Source: Pelobates cultripes
Taxonomy: Eukaryota; Chordata; Amphibia; Anura; Pelobatidae
Direction of reading: 5' to 3'
NCBI GenBank assembly: GCA_933207985.1
Contig: OW240917.1
Location: 107,382,486-107,446,485 of the forward strand
DNA: 64,000 nucleotides
The notes under the pieces were generated by a model, which did no database searches, was not told the origin of the DNA, and saw nothing but the letters and a program-made list of their open reading frames with translations. Shown one piece after another: positions 1 to 11,866 of the stretch. Positions within the stretch are counted from its first letter, which is position 1. Every line of letters starts with the position of its first letter. Made by a program: the position numbers and the translations under genes.

Positions 1-840
1 TATCCTAACCTGTAGAGACCCATTATCACAACAAGCTGTGGTGGTGATAATGCTTGGAATAACCCATTAAAAATATTATAATCTGTGTGATTTATAAATG
101 CCTTTTTGAGGAATGATTGAATTTGTGTATGCTTCATATGATTATGATACACAGGGAGTACAGTTTGTCCATTTCATTTATACTATAGACACACTAAGGC
201 TTTCTGGCATCCTATTATACCATTATGCAAATGCAGTTTATGGCGATAATTTATGGTAAAAGGTGTATAAAGTACAGTCTTGCTCTCTTGAGAAGAGTAT
301 AATCCATATGTTATGTAACAATAAATCACATATCTGTAGGACATTTCAATATGTTCTCCGATATATTAGATACAAATTTATGAACATTAAGCAAAAGGTT
401 AAGGGTGAGATACAATGAATAAATGACACACATACATGTAATACTACTGTTTTGTTTATGTAAATGTTTAATTCACATTAACAACATTAAGAAAGAAAAG
501 CATACAGAGCTCTACTGGCACAGTACAAATTCATTTTCAATTTTAACTCCTTGATGAAAAAAACTTTATATTTTATAAATGCACACTGCAAACTGAATCT
601 TGTCGCCTGGTGGTACTTTAAACACTTCATTTTAATTTAGAATTAAATGTATACTAAACAATAGCTATGGAATGAAATCTTGTCTAACATTTGTCTAACA
701 TTTGCATTCACATTCTTGGAGACAGGCAGCATGTGGCGATGAGGAAGCGCTGATCTTGCTGTTCTTCACTCATCTCTTGCGCGCCCTTTGTGATGCCGGA
801 AGCCGGAATATGACCCCAGGGAGAGGTTGGGAGGCTGGAT
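1..840. other. AT-rich DNA, nothing recognised
   Basis: AT-rich sequence without a supported exon, RNA gene or repeat end. A short stretch near 720-840 is locally GC-richer but has no coding frame that I can support. Confidence 0.5.
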
Positions 841-1150
841 GGGACTCAAGTACAATTCATTTGTGAGAGTTTGCAAGAATGTGTGAGTTTGTCTGTGACT
901 GAATGTGTGTGTCTGTCAGTGAGTATATCTGTCAGTGAGTGTCAGTCTGTGAGTGAGTGAGTGTCTGTCAGTCAGCGTGTGTGAGTGTCAATGAGTGTGT
1001 GTGTGATTGTCAATGTGTGTCTGTGTCTGTCAGTGAGTGTGTGTGTCTGTCTGTCTGTCAATGAGTGTGTGTGTGTGTATGTCTGTCAATGAGTGTGTGT
1101 CTTTCGGTGAGTGTGTGTGTATGTCTGTCAGTCTGTGTCAGTGACAGTTT
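841..1150. repeat. TG-rich degenerate microsatellite/minisatellite
   Basis: Loosely tandem TGTGTGTCTGTCAGTGAG-type units of about 12-24 bp. The many diverged units suggest an old array. It is interrupted by ordinary sequence at about 1151-1320 and resumes at 1321. Confidence 0.85.
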
Positions 1151-1320
1151 GTGAAGCTACTCACCGAGGTTAAAATATTATTTCTGTCAGCCATCCTCAA
1201 GCTATACAGCTAATGGGCACTGTCCAAGAGTATATATGAATAGCAATCCTGCTGAAAACAAGACCACTACCTTTCTCAATCACTGCAGGCATTGGGGATT
1301 GCAGCAAAGGTGTTTCTTTG

Positions 1321-1620
1321 AGTTAGTGAGTGTCAGTGCATATGTGTGTCTGTCAGTGTGTTTGTCTGTCAGTGAGTGTGTGTGTCTGTGAGTATGTTTG
1401 TCTGTCACTGTGTGTGTGTGTTTGTGTGTGTTTGTGTGTTTGTGTGTGTGTGTGTGAGACTATGTGTGCCAGTGATTGTGTTTCAAATCAGTGAGACTGA
1501 ATGTATGTCATTGATAGTGTAGGTAAGCAACAAATGGCAGCACTCCAGGACGTCATTAAGAGTGTGTCTGCCAGTGTGCATCTCTCAGTGAGAGTGTGTG
1601 ACTGTCAGTGTGTATCTGAT
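1321..1620. repeat. TG-rich degenerate microsatellite, second block
   Basis: The same TGTGTCTGTCAGTGAG theme as the block at 841-1150, with purer (TG)n around 1400-1460. The two blocks are probably one array split by about 170 bp. Confidence 0.85.
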
Positions 1621-4600
1621 TATAAAAATGAGGGGGGCTTAGAAAGATGCATGTGAGGGCATTTGGTAGTAAGATAACCACGCCCACATGGTGGCATCAA
1701 AAATATTTCTGAACCTAGGCGCCTGTGACCCTAGAATCAGCCTTGCTATACAGAGAGACAATCCACCATTGAATTTTTGTTTCTTCCTTTTTTCCTTTCA
1801 TATACATCTACTGGAAGAGCAATTATCCACATACTGTTATCTATTGTCTATTCTTTAGCCAGGAATAGAGACCCTTGGCAGGATTGTTGTTGCTACATAT
1901 CTATGGAACTGAACTAGCACTTGATCCATTGTTTGGATTAATATGATGTGAAGAGCACACTGGCCCAATTCCCAGGTAACTGGGCAAACCATTTATCAAT
2001 GCTTGTTTTGTGGTGCCACATCCATCACCATATACTGGCTGAGAGTTTCAACTGAACGCTCTCAACCAATGAAATTTGCACAGAATTGACATTTGCCAGC
2101 TTGGGGGCTGATGACTCCCGAGGGATGCTGCTGAGCTAGAGTTACAACCCTGACAGTATTTCTGTATGAACATACAGACAACTAGCACAATGATCACATG
2201 AAATCACTGACATTTTTCATCAGTCAGTAACTGCTAACAGGGTTAAAATTGTAAATGTTTCTAGCTGCAGCACAGCAACATTGTACTTATTTTTAGAGTA
2301 GGTCACATGGTTGGGTGTGCAGACGGATGTACAAAAAAACTAAGGTTTTTGGCGCCAATAACACACAATCATCAGATCCATTTAGCATAAAGCAAATTAA
2401 AATATGTTTTAAAAAAACCATTCCTGTAAACCAGTTTAAATAAACAGTACTTTGTGATATCACAGTACAACACCAAATAGTAAAAAAAGCACAAAAAACC
2501 CGATATATTTTATAATTTATTCATGATTAGTTTTATAGTGTCTTTCAATGTCTCAAATCAATGGTTTTATACAAAAATATAAAGAAATGATGTGTGTATG
2601 TAAAAAAAATAAATAAAAGGAAACACAATAGTGTAACCCATGATTTAAATAGTTATACAAACACTTGTATGATACTCACAAGATTCCTTTCATATAATGC
2701 TCAGTTAAGAATGAATTAAGAGTTGCCATCCTGTGTGTTTGCGGTCCCCGTCTTTACCATTTACTTAGCATTCTTTTATGTTAATGCTTAGATCAAGAGT
2801 TAAAGGGGAAACGATTTAGCTAGTTTCATGCATTATTTCTGCTGTGTCCTGTGTTCACTTCACACAGGGTTTGCTAATGAGTGGTGGGAAAATTAAATAG
2901 TAAAATTGATGATATTTTCACCACTGGTATTTCTTTCACACTGTGGAGTTACAAATTCTGGCCCCAGGATACAAAGTCACACTGAGCAATCAGCCATTAT
3001 GAAATTGTTGTCCAAATTATATTATATTAATCATTGTTAACTCAAATATGTTTACTCATTTTAAGTAAGTAAAATCAACCCTATTGTGTCCTTGGAATTC
3101 ATCATTACAATGTGGTGTGGAAAAGCAATTTAAAAAATAAAAGGATCGAGGAAGAAGAAATATCATGTTTTAACTAATATGTCATTATGATTTTTCTCCT
3201 ATTATGGATTCCCCTTAATAATTCTCTGTGTTTTGTAAACATTTCTGAATCCCATACTCTTCACAACAGAAACAGGCAGGTTAAATGGCTTTTTGATAGA
3301 ATCATTCAGCATACTATCAAAGTCTTGCTCCCTCAATAGGATTATGGTGCATGAGGATGCTATTAGTTTGTCATGGGTTTTATGGTGGGAATAAATATTC
3401 AATGTTTAATTAATATTTAAAGTAACTAAGTAATTGATTAAATTCTTACCTCAATGATGCCAATGTTATGTATGTAAAGGGTTACTAACTCCAACCAAAA
3501 AAACATTTTTCTCCCATTGTTCTTCCTGCAGATGTAGCTACCCCTCACCAGGGTATGAGTGTTAGGATCCCTGGGGTAAAGCCCTAACAGCTGTAGTCTG
3601 TACTTCAGGATTTCCATACTGCACATCAGAACTACAGGCCTGGAGAATTGACTCAGAAACAACACCACTGTGAGGTGCAAAACTATTCTGAGTTTACTGG
3701 AATAAACATCAAAATGGCGGACGAATTCAAAATGGCAGATTAATTATAATATTTTACCATATCAGGGAGGAAAGGCAGGAATCACGGACTGAGGAGAGGA
3801 CGGGGGTGGCATGGAGAAGTGAGGCTGTGCCACCACTGGCAGTATGGCGCCATCATGCTGAGCGCACTGGCACCAGATGCCAATTTTGCACAGAACTCAG
3901 CCTGGCTAAAGACATTGCCAGAGATGGAATTACACCTCTGGCAGCTAAGGTGTTAAAATCTATATATGCCCCATTTCATAATGCTGCACATACAGACTCA
4001 AGACACCATGACCACTTTAAATCCCTGTAATGGACATGGTGCTTAGAGAAACCGAAAGCCTTTGATGCTTCTCTTGCACATGGAATACTTATGGATGAAA
4101 GCATGAAACATTATTATATGCCTAATATAGCATGAATGTGATTTACAGGTTACTGCAAAATAAATCGCTTGCACAAGATTGAACACATATCAAAAAGGAA
4201 AAATGCTTGCAAGACGTAAAACACACATTCCACTGTGAACAAATATATTTTACAAAAAGCAATAACTAAGAATTAGTCTAAAACAAACTTTTTTATATTA
4301 TTTGATTTTAGCTGAGCCAATGTTATTGTCTGTGATAAAAGAATTACGAAGCTCAGTTGTAGTGAATTGAAAATGAAATCTAAAACTGGTAAAATTTGGA
4401 AAAATTCTCCAAATGTAATAACAGCTAAATTATTTATGCACACATTTTCTAATTGGGTTCTGAGTTTACTACAATCTTAGTGAATAATTTCCTGCAAATA
4501 GAATTTTTAGATGTGTTAAAGCTGCTTTCTCACTGTCTGGAGTCTTTGCATAATTTGCAAAGAACCCTGGTAGTGGCTGTTCTGCTTGTTGTCCTGTGGC

Positions 4601-5339
4601 CGCGAGATGAGGGGGAAGAAGAGTTTTACTTCTCAGACCTGTCCCCGGCGGCCTTTGCCATGGTCATCCTGATGGTCCTCTTCAGCTCCTGGAGATTAAT
4701 TTGCCAGTAACCCACATGTCAGTGCTGCACGCAAAAGTATGACACTGAGGTGTATAGAGGATCCCCTGAGACTGCAGGATCCTAGGCATACAATTACTTT
4801 CCCTACAGTTGTCATTAGAGACAGCAGAGGGAAATAGCAAAACTCCTATGTCTTTAGTCAAGTTTTGTCAAGTGTAGTAAATATACAAAGACAAAGTAGT
4901 CCCTACTTAGTCTTAGTATATCTGTTGAATGCATTGGAATTTCATTGAAATGTGAGTATTTCATAAAGATATTACATTTATAAAATACTTGCTTTGGATG
5001 TAGTGTGGGTGACAGAGCCAAATTAAAGAGACTATATCATAGTCTTGTATACTATGCCTTACCAGTTTCTCCTAGTGTTACTGTGTAGATGGACTAGTGA
5101 GGTGGCTAGATGGGCAAATGCTCAATGTCATGCTCTACTTGCAGCACTTGCTCTCTCCCATAGGCATTTTCCAAATCATTACCATAGGAACTCCACCGGG
5201 ACACTATGAAAGGTTCACCCCTCAGAGGTTTAATATAGAATTATATAGAAGTGATTTTTTTTATAACACTCAACATTTCCTCTCTTCAATAAATATTAGT
5301 GAGTTAAAGTTTGGCACTGGTGAGTAGAAATTCATGTTT
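1621..5339. other. Intergenic or intronic DNA without a supported gene
   Basis: AT-rich DNA with only short chance frames. Around 3960-4060 there is wording like 'caccatgaccacttta' and 'atggtgcttagaga' that resembles the TTAA-type short elements found elsewhere in the window, but no pair of ends could be fixed. The only other notable block is the GC-richer open frame at 4453-4710, listed separately. Confidence 0.5.
4453..4710 (+). other. Unidentified open frame with a hydrophobic C-terminus
   Basis: An 85-codon frame whose second half (about 4555-4710) is clearly GC-richer than its AT-rich surroundings. It encodes a hydrophobic stretch (VAVLLVVLW), an acidic segment (DEGEEEFYF) and a second hydrophobic stretch (AFAMVILMVLF). 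The first half is AT-rich and looks like ordinary flank, so the annotated start is doubtful. I do not recognise the protein. It could be a fragment of a retrocopy, an exon of a gene not otherwise visible, or chance. No convincing splice pair brackets it; the opposite strand has a possible acceptor at about 4690, but its frame closes after about 20 codons. Confidence 0.2.
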
Positions 5340-5432
5340 GGTGAAGATACGTAGAAAGATAGGTAGATAGATAGATGCATACATACATACATGCATGCAT
5401 ACAGTGTGTGTGTGTGTGTGTTATGATGTGAA
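5340..5432. repeat. Compound microsatellite (GATA/CATA/TG)
   Basis: Runs of gata, then cata/catg, then (tg)n in succession. This is a compound simple repeat directly 5' of a short DNA element. Confidence 0.9.
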
Positions 5433-5525
5433 TAAATGTATATGGATCAATGTGTGTGTCCATCAGCGAGTGCATGTGTAGAGGTTGGTCAGTGTGTAAC
5501 ATGATGTGAGTGTATTCATAAGGTT

Positions 5526-5964
5526 CTGTTAGGGACCAGGAACCAGACAGAGACAGAACTAGATGCAAAAACACCTTTATTAATAAATAACAAATAAAGA
5601 AATAACCAAAAGCAAAGTCCAGGAGGCAAGCAGGGGTCAGTCACCAGAGCGGGTAGTCAGAGGAGCCAGGATCAGGAGAACGGAGAGCAGCGGAGTCAGG
5701 AACAAGTCCAGAGTCGGGAACCAGGAACAAACAGGAAACACAGAATCAAGGAGACTTCTGGGGAATAGGAAACCACGCAAGGGCAAGGAGGTACTGGGAT
5801 TTGCAGTTTAAATAGGCTGCACTGATTAGCAGCAGGGCTGGTTACTACTATCAGGTGAGTAACCGTGGCAACATACTGAAGGAGCTGATAGTTAATATCA
5901 GCTGAAAACTCAGCGACAGAAAAAGGAAGGGTTGCTGTTTAAAACAGCATAGAAACCCTGACAG
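5526..5964. mobile_element. Non-autonomous DNA element (MITE) with CTGTYAGGG ends
   Basis: The left end CTGTTAGGG (5526-5534) is matched by CCCTGACAG (5956-5964), the inverted repeat with one mismatch. GTT lies directly outside both ends (5523-5525 and 5965-5967), consistent with a 3-bp target duplication. A 3-bp target fits the PIF/Harbinger class, although that class usually uses TWA, so the assignment is tentative. The interior is purine-rich (aggaaccag, caggaacaa) with no coding frame. Confidence 0.6.
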
Positions 5965-6077
5965 GTTCACTGTGTGTATTAGTCAGTGTATATGTATGTG
6001 TCAGTGTGTGCATCATGATGTGAATGCATTTATATGGCTCTTTGTGTGTATCAGTAAGTATATGTGTGTGTAGTCTA

Positions 6078-6541
6078 TAGTGATGTACCGAACGGTTCGC
6101 CGGCGAACGGTTCCCGGCGAACATAGCATGTTCGCGTTCGCCACGGCGGGCGAACATATGCGCGGTTCGACCCGCCCCCTATTCGTCATCATTGAGTAAG
6201 CTTTGACCCTGTACCTCACAGTCAGCAGACACATTCCAGCCAATTAGCAGCACACCCTCCCTAGCAGACCCTCCCACCTCCTGGAAGGCATCCATTTTAG
6301 ATTCATTCTCAAGCTGCATGCTTAGTAAGAGGGGGGAAAGTGTAGCTGCTGTTCATAAGATAGGGAAAAGCATAGCTAGGTTAGGGTTAGGGTATGCTTT
6401 TTTTTAATTTATTTTTTCTATGAAATGTAATTGCACTTAGTTGTCTGCCACTGCTGCCAGCTTCTGTGTCAGGCTCACAGTGCATACTGTGCCCATTTCC
6501 CAAGTCAGTGCCACCACTTACATCTGGTGTCACAATAGCTT
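6078..6541. mobile_element. hAT-like element, one end, running into an assembly gap
   Basis: Begins TAGTGATGTACCGAACGG and has a CG-rich subterminal region full of short inverted GTTCGCCGGCGAAC-type words, as in hAT-family MITEs. The partner end is not visible and would lie in or beyond the 100-N gap. A short ttagggttaggg stretch at about 6381-6396 is inside it. No transposase frame is visible. Confidence 0.55.
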
Positions 6542-6641
6542 NNNNNNNNNNNNNNNNNNNNNNNNNNNNNNNNNNNNNNNNNNNNNNNNNNNNNNNNNNN
6601 NNNNNNNNNNNNNNNNNNNNNNNNNNNNNNNNNNNNNNNNN
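6542..6641. other. Assembly gap (100 N)
   Basis: Exactly 100 N, the usual placeholder for a gap of unknown size. It separates a hAT-like 5' end from the interior of an L2 LINE, so sequence is certainly missing here. Confidence 0.98.
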
Positions 6642-8065
6642 CTAAATGTCGCGACCATTACTCTGTCCTAATTCTCCTATATCTTTCTGCTGCCTTTGAT
6701 CATCAACAGCTTCTTCTCATTCTCCATAATCTCGGTCTATGAGATACGGCTCTCTCCAGGTGCTCCTCCTACCTCTCCCATGGCTTTTTCAGTGTTTCTT
6801 TCTCTGGCTCTGCCTTCTCCCCAACCCCTCTCTGTTGGTGTCCCCCAAGGTTCATTCCCTGGTCCCCTACTGTTCTCCATCTATACTGCCTCCCTTGGTA
6901 AACTCATCAGCTCCTTTTGGCTTCCATTATCATTTATATGCAGATGACACGCAAATCGACCTATCCTCTCCTGATCTTTCTCCGGCCATCTTGACTCGTG
7001 TCTCTGACTGCGTCTCCGCTATTTCCAATTGGATGGCTGCTCACTTCCTTAAACTCAACCTGTCCAAAACAGAACTTCAGGTCTTTCCTCCCTCAAGAGT
7101 TATTACTCCTGTGTCTCCCTCCCTCCAAGTCAACGCCTCTACCTCGCAGGCTCACTGCCAAGGTGTTCTCTTTGACTCCGACCTCTCCTTTACCCATGTC
7201 CAGTCGATCGCCAAATCCTGCCGCTTCCATCTCAAAAACATAGCTTGCATCCGCCCCTGTTTAACACTAGATGCGGCTAAGGTGCTGGTCCATGCCGGTG
7301 TTCTTTCTCGTCTTGACTACTGCAGTCCTCTTCTCAGTGGGCTTATGTGTTCCCAGATTGCACCGCTGCAATCTATAATAAATGCGGCGGCAAGACTCAT
7401 TTCCGCCCGCACTTCCCATGCCTCCCTCCTCTGTAAGTCCCTACATTGGCTTCCAGTTAGAAATAGGGCTCAATTTAAGATTCTAGTGCTTGCTTACAAG
7501 TGCCTACATAATGCTGCTCCAACCTACCTATCCTTCCTAATACACAAGTATGTCCCGTCGAGGCCCCTGCGCTCTGCCGAAGACCTTCATCTACCCTCTG
7601 TCCGTACACCCACATCTGATGCTCACCTCCAAGACTTCTCCAGGGCTGCACCTTTTCTGTGGAACTCCCTTCCCTTCTACATTAGACTTTCACCCAGTCT
7701 CTACGCCTTCAAAAAATCTTTGAAGACACACTTCTTCAGGAAAGCATATAATTTAAACTGTTGGCGGATTTTCATCCCCCCCCCCATATGACTCCTCTCC
7801 TACAACTGTCAAAAATAACATACTAAGTTCCCAGTGAATACTTTTCTAGCAATCTATTTCATTACCCCTACTTATACCCTCTATGTCACTATACCCCACT
7901 CCCTGTAGCATATACGCTCATTGAGCAGGGTCCTCAACCCCTCTGTTCCGGTGCGTTCATTTGTCTGGTTACAATTATGAATATGTGTCTGTTAGTCCAC
8001 CCTTGTACAGCGCTAAGGAATTTTGCTGCCCCTATATAAATAATAAAATAATAATAATAATAATG
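6642..8065 (+). mobile_element. L2-type LINE, 3' half
   Basis: Non-LTR retrotransposon fragment that starts at the gap inside the reverse transcriptase domain and ends in a short (TAA)n tail at about 8035-8065. The tail is preceded by the 'cgctaaggaattttgctgcccctatataaa' type 3' end typical of L2 elements. The 5' part is lost to the gap or was never inserted. The same 3' end type recurs at about 37800-37850 for a second copy. Confidence 0.8.
6696..7791 (+). pseudogene. L2 LINE reverse transcriptase, C-terminal part, frameshifted
   Basis: This would copy LINE RNA into DNA at the insertion site. The conserved GVPQGS box lies in one frame (within 6696-6947). The catalytic YADD box (6937-6948) and all following sequence lie in another frame (6739-7791), so a frameshift near 6900-6940 breaks the enzyme. 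The downstream frame holds the thumb-like segment and the long C-terminal region ending FFRKAYNLN. The wording [15 protein letters not shown] and [11 protein letters not shown] fits the L2/CR1 group; L2 is preferred because of the 3' tail. The N-terminal endonuclease domain is absent. Dead copy. Confidence 0.8.
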
Positions 8066-8374
8066 GGAGTAAAATGTGTCACAAAAAACATTCCCACACA
8101 AGTAGACTACTCCCACCAAGGTTTGTCCTTGCCATCTGCATATCATAGCAAGAGTCAAGATTTACCAGAACAGGCAACATTTTTGTACTCTTAAATGTCT
8201 ACTTATTATGTACTGTCTGTTCATTAACCACTTTCCATTAACTTTATTCTCGCAGAACTGCTGATCACTGGAAGATTTATATTTATTGTACCATTCTTTG
8301 TAAACTCTAGAGAATGTAGTGTGTAAAAATCAAAGATCAAAAGAGGTTTTCATACATATCTGTTTCATTTCCAG
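8066..8374. other. Cadherin-gene intron sequence
   Basis: Plain AT-rich sequence between the L2 tail and the first visible cadherin exon. A polypyrimidine-type acceptor (tgtttcatttccag) ends at 8374. Confidence 0.55.
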
Positions 8375-8511
8375 ATCCTCTGCCCAAGAACATGGCACAA
8401 TTAGAGATAAACATCCAAAATGTTAGTGAGGGTCCAAAATTTGAGAAACAGTTCTACAATGCTAAAATATTGAACTCTGTCCCGTATGAGTTCCCAGTCA
8501 TCAAAGTAGAG
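8375..8511 (+). CDS. Cadherin-repeat protein, exon A (first half of a cadherin repeat)
   Basis: The exon begins after a good acceptor (ttcatttccag) and ends before the donor gtatgt. It starts with two bases of a split codon, followed by 45 full codons, so it ends in phase 0. The peptide has the layout of a cadherin (EC) repeat N-terminal half: a strand before the linker (AQLEINIQ), the linker NVSEGPKF where a calcium-binding DxNDNxPxF normally sits, then FYNAKILNSVPYEFPVIKVE in place of the usual YxxxVxExxxxGxxVxxVxA. Cadherin-repeat proteins are extracellular adhesion molecules. Calcium ligands look degenerate here. Upstream exons are outside the window or in the gap. The small exon dividing one repeat is more like the PCDH15/CDH23/CDHR group than the big-exon FAT or clustered protocadherins, but I cannot name the gene. 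Confidence 0.7.
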
Positions 8512-9027
8512 GTATGTTGATTGATTTTTTTTATTTATCACACTGCTTGCACTCTGAGTACATCCAGTTATTGTTAAAAGCAACTATAGATTTGGAAATC
8601 AATATCAGTATATGTCAAAGTTTTAAAGGAAAATGAGGGATTCTATGTAAACCCCAAGCACCATAACCACTGCATATTATTGCAGGGGTTCTGGTGCTAG
8701 TAGGCTATGGATGCAGCGACTTTTGTCAAACTCTTTCAGTAATTTGACAAAAATTGGTCTCTCAACTCATCCAATGAGGCAAAATTTCAATTCTGTATTA
8801 TCTATAAAAAGCCTTCTAAGATTGCTGTGAGAGTGGTTTGATTGCGCACAGAGATGTTTTACACCACAAACACTACAGTAAGCTATCATTTTTATGTTGA
8901 TAAGAGTGTCACCATAATGATCCAAGTCTGTCAAGATATTATCCACATGTTTGTTTATTCTTTTGAGTAAAACGTGGCATAGCCTATGGGATTGCAGACT
9001 GACTGGATTTTTATATAAGAGAACAGG
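8512..9027. other. Cadherin-gene intron, start
   Basis: Intron sequence after donor gtatgt. At about 8627-8710 there are words (caccataaccactgca, gggttctggtgcta) that match the short element class seen at about 14848-15252, suggesting a decayed copy. Confidence 0.5.
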
Positions 9028-9521
9028 TTAAAGGGACACTATAGTCACCAGAACAACTACAGCTTATTGAATTTGTTCTGGTGAGTAGACTTATACCCTT
9101 CAGGCTTTTTGCTGTAAACACTGTCTTTTCAGAGAAAATGCAGTGTTTACATTTCAGCCTAGTGATAACTTCACTGGCCACTCCTCAGATGGCTGCTAGA
9201 GCTGCTTCCTGTCTCATGACATGTGCACAGTCGTTATTCGGCATGTGCTTAACCTTTTACTTGAATAACTTGAAATAATTCCATACTTATGTGCTGCCAA
9301 TCAAAGCCCCAATATCCAAACCAAGATAACACCACCCGCTCCATAGGAAAGCCCAGCTGTGTTCCGTTCCTTCTAACTGCGGCCCTCTTCTGAGCCCAAT
9401 AAATGTACGAATGTCCAATTATCCATGCTGTCCGACAGAAAGAAACAAAACAGTGATAATGCAGCGCACTACCCCCAGCCGCTGTCCCCCAACTTCCTCC
9501 AATTCATACCAGCTTGTCCGG

Positions 9522-10311
9522 TCACATGTACAAGCAGAACCGTAGCGATTCCCACCGTCCAATACACTTGATCTGCTCCTCCTCTAAACCCAAGCGCGCC
9601 GCTTCCGTGGCAGCCCCAATACGGAATGAATGCATTCCAAACTGCATGGGCTCTAGGCCCATCTTCTGTAAACCCAACCGAAATACCCTCGTGAACTGAA
9701 AGCGCGATAGCGCTGTGCCGTCAGCGTGAATAAAGAAACATCCTTTGACCTCTGGCCGGAGCTCCATGAACCTGGCCCCACAAGCCACTGGACACAACCC
9801 GGACCCTGGTAACTCAAACAGCGTAACCAAGCAACCCTTCCCAAAGACGTCGGTCTTCGAGCGAACCAGCCTTATCCGTACCCTGTCCGTACCCACCGCC
9901 AAGTCATCCAATCTCAACCCACCAACCCCTGCTTTGTTGGTGCTAACCAATTCCCCTATCCGAAACGCCACAAAAAAGGCCCAAACGAACGCCGCTGTAA
10001 ACAACACCACCTCGAATGCGGAAAAACATATTTCTGGTAACTTGTCCACCAGACCTTGCAGTATCGTAAACTAAACCGGTCTCCTCATGTCTCCTGCCTT
10101 CTTACCCCTCCTAAAACCCCGAACCGCCTGCCTCACCATAAAATGTTTTGTCACGTCGAACCCACCCATTGAACTTGAATAGGAATGCCAGTGCCGCCAA
10201 GTGCCTATCTACCACCGATGGCGATGAGTGCTTTGCGAACAAGCGGCACAGAATCCATAACAGCACATCTAGCCGATTTGATGCTGAGCCCTCCGCCCCC
10301 AACTGCTGCAC
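9522..10311 (-). pseudogene. Tyrosine recombinase of the DIRS/Ngaro-type element, broken
   Basis: The role would be integration of the circular cDNA by site-specific recombination. The catalytic domain (10049-9522, 175 residues) keeps the whole active-site set: Arg30 in FRIGEL, His140 and Arg143 in the HSFRIGAATEA motif, Trp166 (the third His/Trp position) and a terminal Tyr174 in LYM. The N-terminal core-binding part lies at 10311-10111 in a different frame. Between them I see a frameshift near a TTTT run at about 10143 and an in-frame TAG at about 10070. The protein cannot be made as one chain although its catalytic residues are intact, which suggests fairly recent inactivation. Confidence 0.85.
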
Positions 10312-10534
10312 CGTCTCATCCCAAACCTTCCAAACCTTGACATATGATGACCAGCAAATTTTTTATATACTCTCCAAGCAGGACGTCCCGAGCTGCCACA
10401 TCTCCTCCGGACAGGCTTGCCCCGTTTCCCTCGCCTCTGGTGCCGCTTCCCGAAAATGTTCCCACTGAAAACGAGACAACGCATCAGCCACTACATTCGT
10501 CAGTCCCGGAATGTGCCGAGCCCTAAACACGATA

Positions 10535-10864
10535 TTAAAGGTCCAGTACCAACTGCCTCACTAACCGTACTACTGGCAGCGATGATGCTGACAAACCATT
10601 AATTGCCTGCACTACCGCCATATTATCAGAGTAGAACACCACTCTTTTGTTGGCTAGCTCTGGACTCCACAAGGCCACTGCCACTACTACCGGGAAAAAC
10701 TCTAAGAACGCCAGGTTCCTAATCAGCGGGCTCGCCCTCCAGGCCTCCGGCCTCTCCTCCGCACACCACTGTCCCGCCAGGAATGCCCCAAATCCGACGC
10801 TACCCGATGCATCTGTGAACAACCCCACATCCTCCGATGACCCCACTGGTTCCCGAAAAAACAT
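10535..10864 (-). pseudogene. RNase H domain of the DIRS/Ngaro-type element
   Basis: Degrades the RNA strand of the RNA-DNA hybrid during reverse transcription. The frame holds the three-acid RNase H core: Asp18 in FTDAS, Glu55 in LEFFPV and Asp80 in YSDN. The domain should be continuous with the upstream reverse transcriptase, but the connecting segment (about 10860-11140) is in another frame (…FACWVIPMGRVFCRQLA…), so frameshifts flank it on its N-terminal side. Downstream is the recombinase. Confidence 0.8.
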
Positions 10865-11023
10865 CTTCCATTAAAATCCTGCAGAAACCGTGCCCAGACC
10901 CTCAAGTCCGCTTTCATATCCGCTGACACTCTGATATAATGCGACGGTTGCCTCACCCCGCTCGTCGCGTGTGCCAGTTGCCTGCAGAAGACCCTCCCCA
11001 TGGGAATCACCCAACATGCGAAA

Positions 11024-11842
11024 TTAAGGCTCCCCACCAACAACTGACGCCCCCGCAAGGTTACCTTTTTTTGCCCTCCCGACCGTGTCCACCTGTTGCC
11101 GGAGGGCGTGCAGCTTATCCGTGGGTAACCTGCATTCCCCAAGCACCGAGTCGATTTCCAACCCTAAAAAGGTGAGGAACGTGGTGGGCCCCACCGTTTT
11201 GTCCGCTGCCAGCGGCCCCCCGAACTTATGTGCCACCCACTGAAAGACCTGCAATACCTGGCTGCAGCGCTCCGTTCCCAGCGGGCCGACACACAAGAAA
11301 TCATCAAGGTAGTGCACCACCGCACCCCCGGCCGACTCCCGCTGCACCACCTATTCCAGAAAGGTACTAAACCTTTCAAAATAGGCACATGAGATAGCGC
11401 AGCGCATAGGCAGACATAAGTCCACAAAGAACTCCCCTTCGAAATAACACCCCAAGAGGTGATGACAATCCGGGTGTATGGGAAGCAGCCTAAACGCTGC
11501 TTCCACATCCACTTTCGCCATCAGCGCCCCGTGACCTGCTCTCCAAACCAACTCGACAGCATTGTCGAATGATGACAGGGCCGCGTCGATATCATCATTT
11601 ACCGATGCCCCTTTTGGGTACGATAAATGATGTATCAGGCGGAATTTGCCCGTTTCCTTCTTGGGGACCACCCCAAGTGGAGACACCCACAACTCCGCCA
11701 GTGGCAAGGAAGAAAATGGGCCCGCCATCCTCCCCAATTGTACCTCCTTGCGTAACTTCTCCTGAACCACCCCTGGATGCTCCAGCACCGACTTAAGATT
11801 CCAGCACAACATACCCGGACCCTTATCCTTGAATGGAATCAC
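11024..11842 (-). pseudogene. Reverse transcriptase of the DIRS/Ngaro-type element, interrupted by a stop
   Basis: The N-terminal piece (11842-11351) has VVPKKETGKFRLIHHLSYP, the finger motif usual for DIRS and Ngaro elements, and Asp112 in KVDVEAAFR, the first catalytic Asp. The C-terminal piece (11350-11024) has HYLDDF with the catalytic Asp pair, then FLGLEID. The two pieces share a frame and are separated by a single TAG at about 11351, so one nonsense change splits palm from fingers. After about 11024 the frame is lost again. Confidence 0.85.
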
Positions 11843-11866
11843 GAATCCCTCCCGGAACCCCTGCCA

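Noticed and set aside
5332..5574. 80-codon minus-strand His/Thr-rich frame
   Set aside because: It is read through the GATA/CATA/TG compound microsatellite.
6381..6396. ttagggttaggg, telomere-like repeat
   Set aside because: Only about two units, inside a hAT-like element; not an interstitial telomere.
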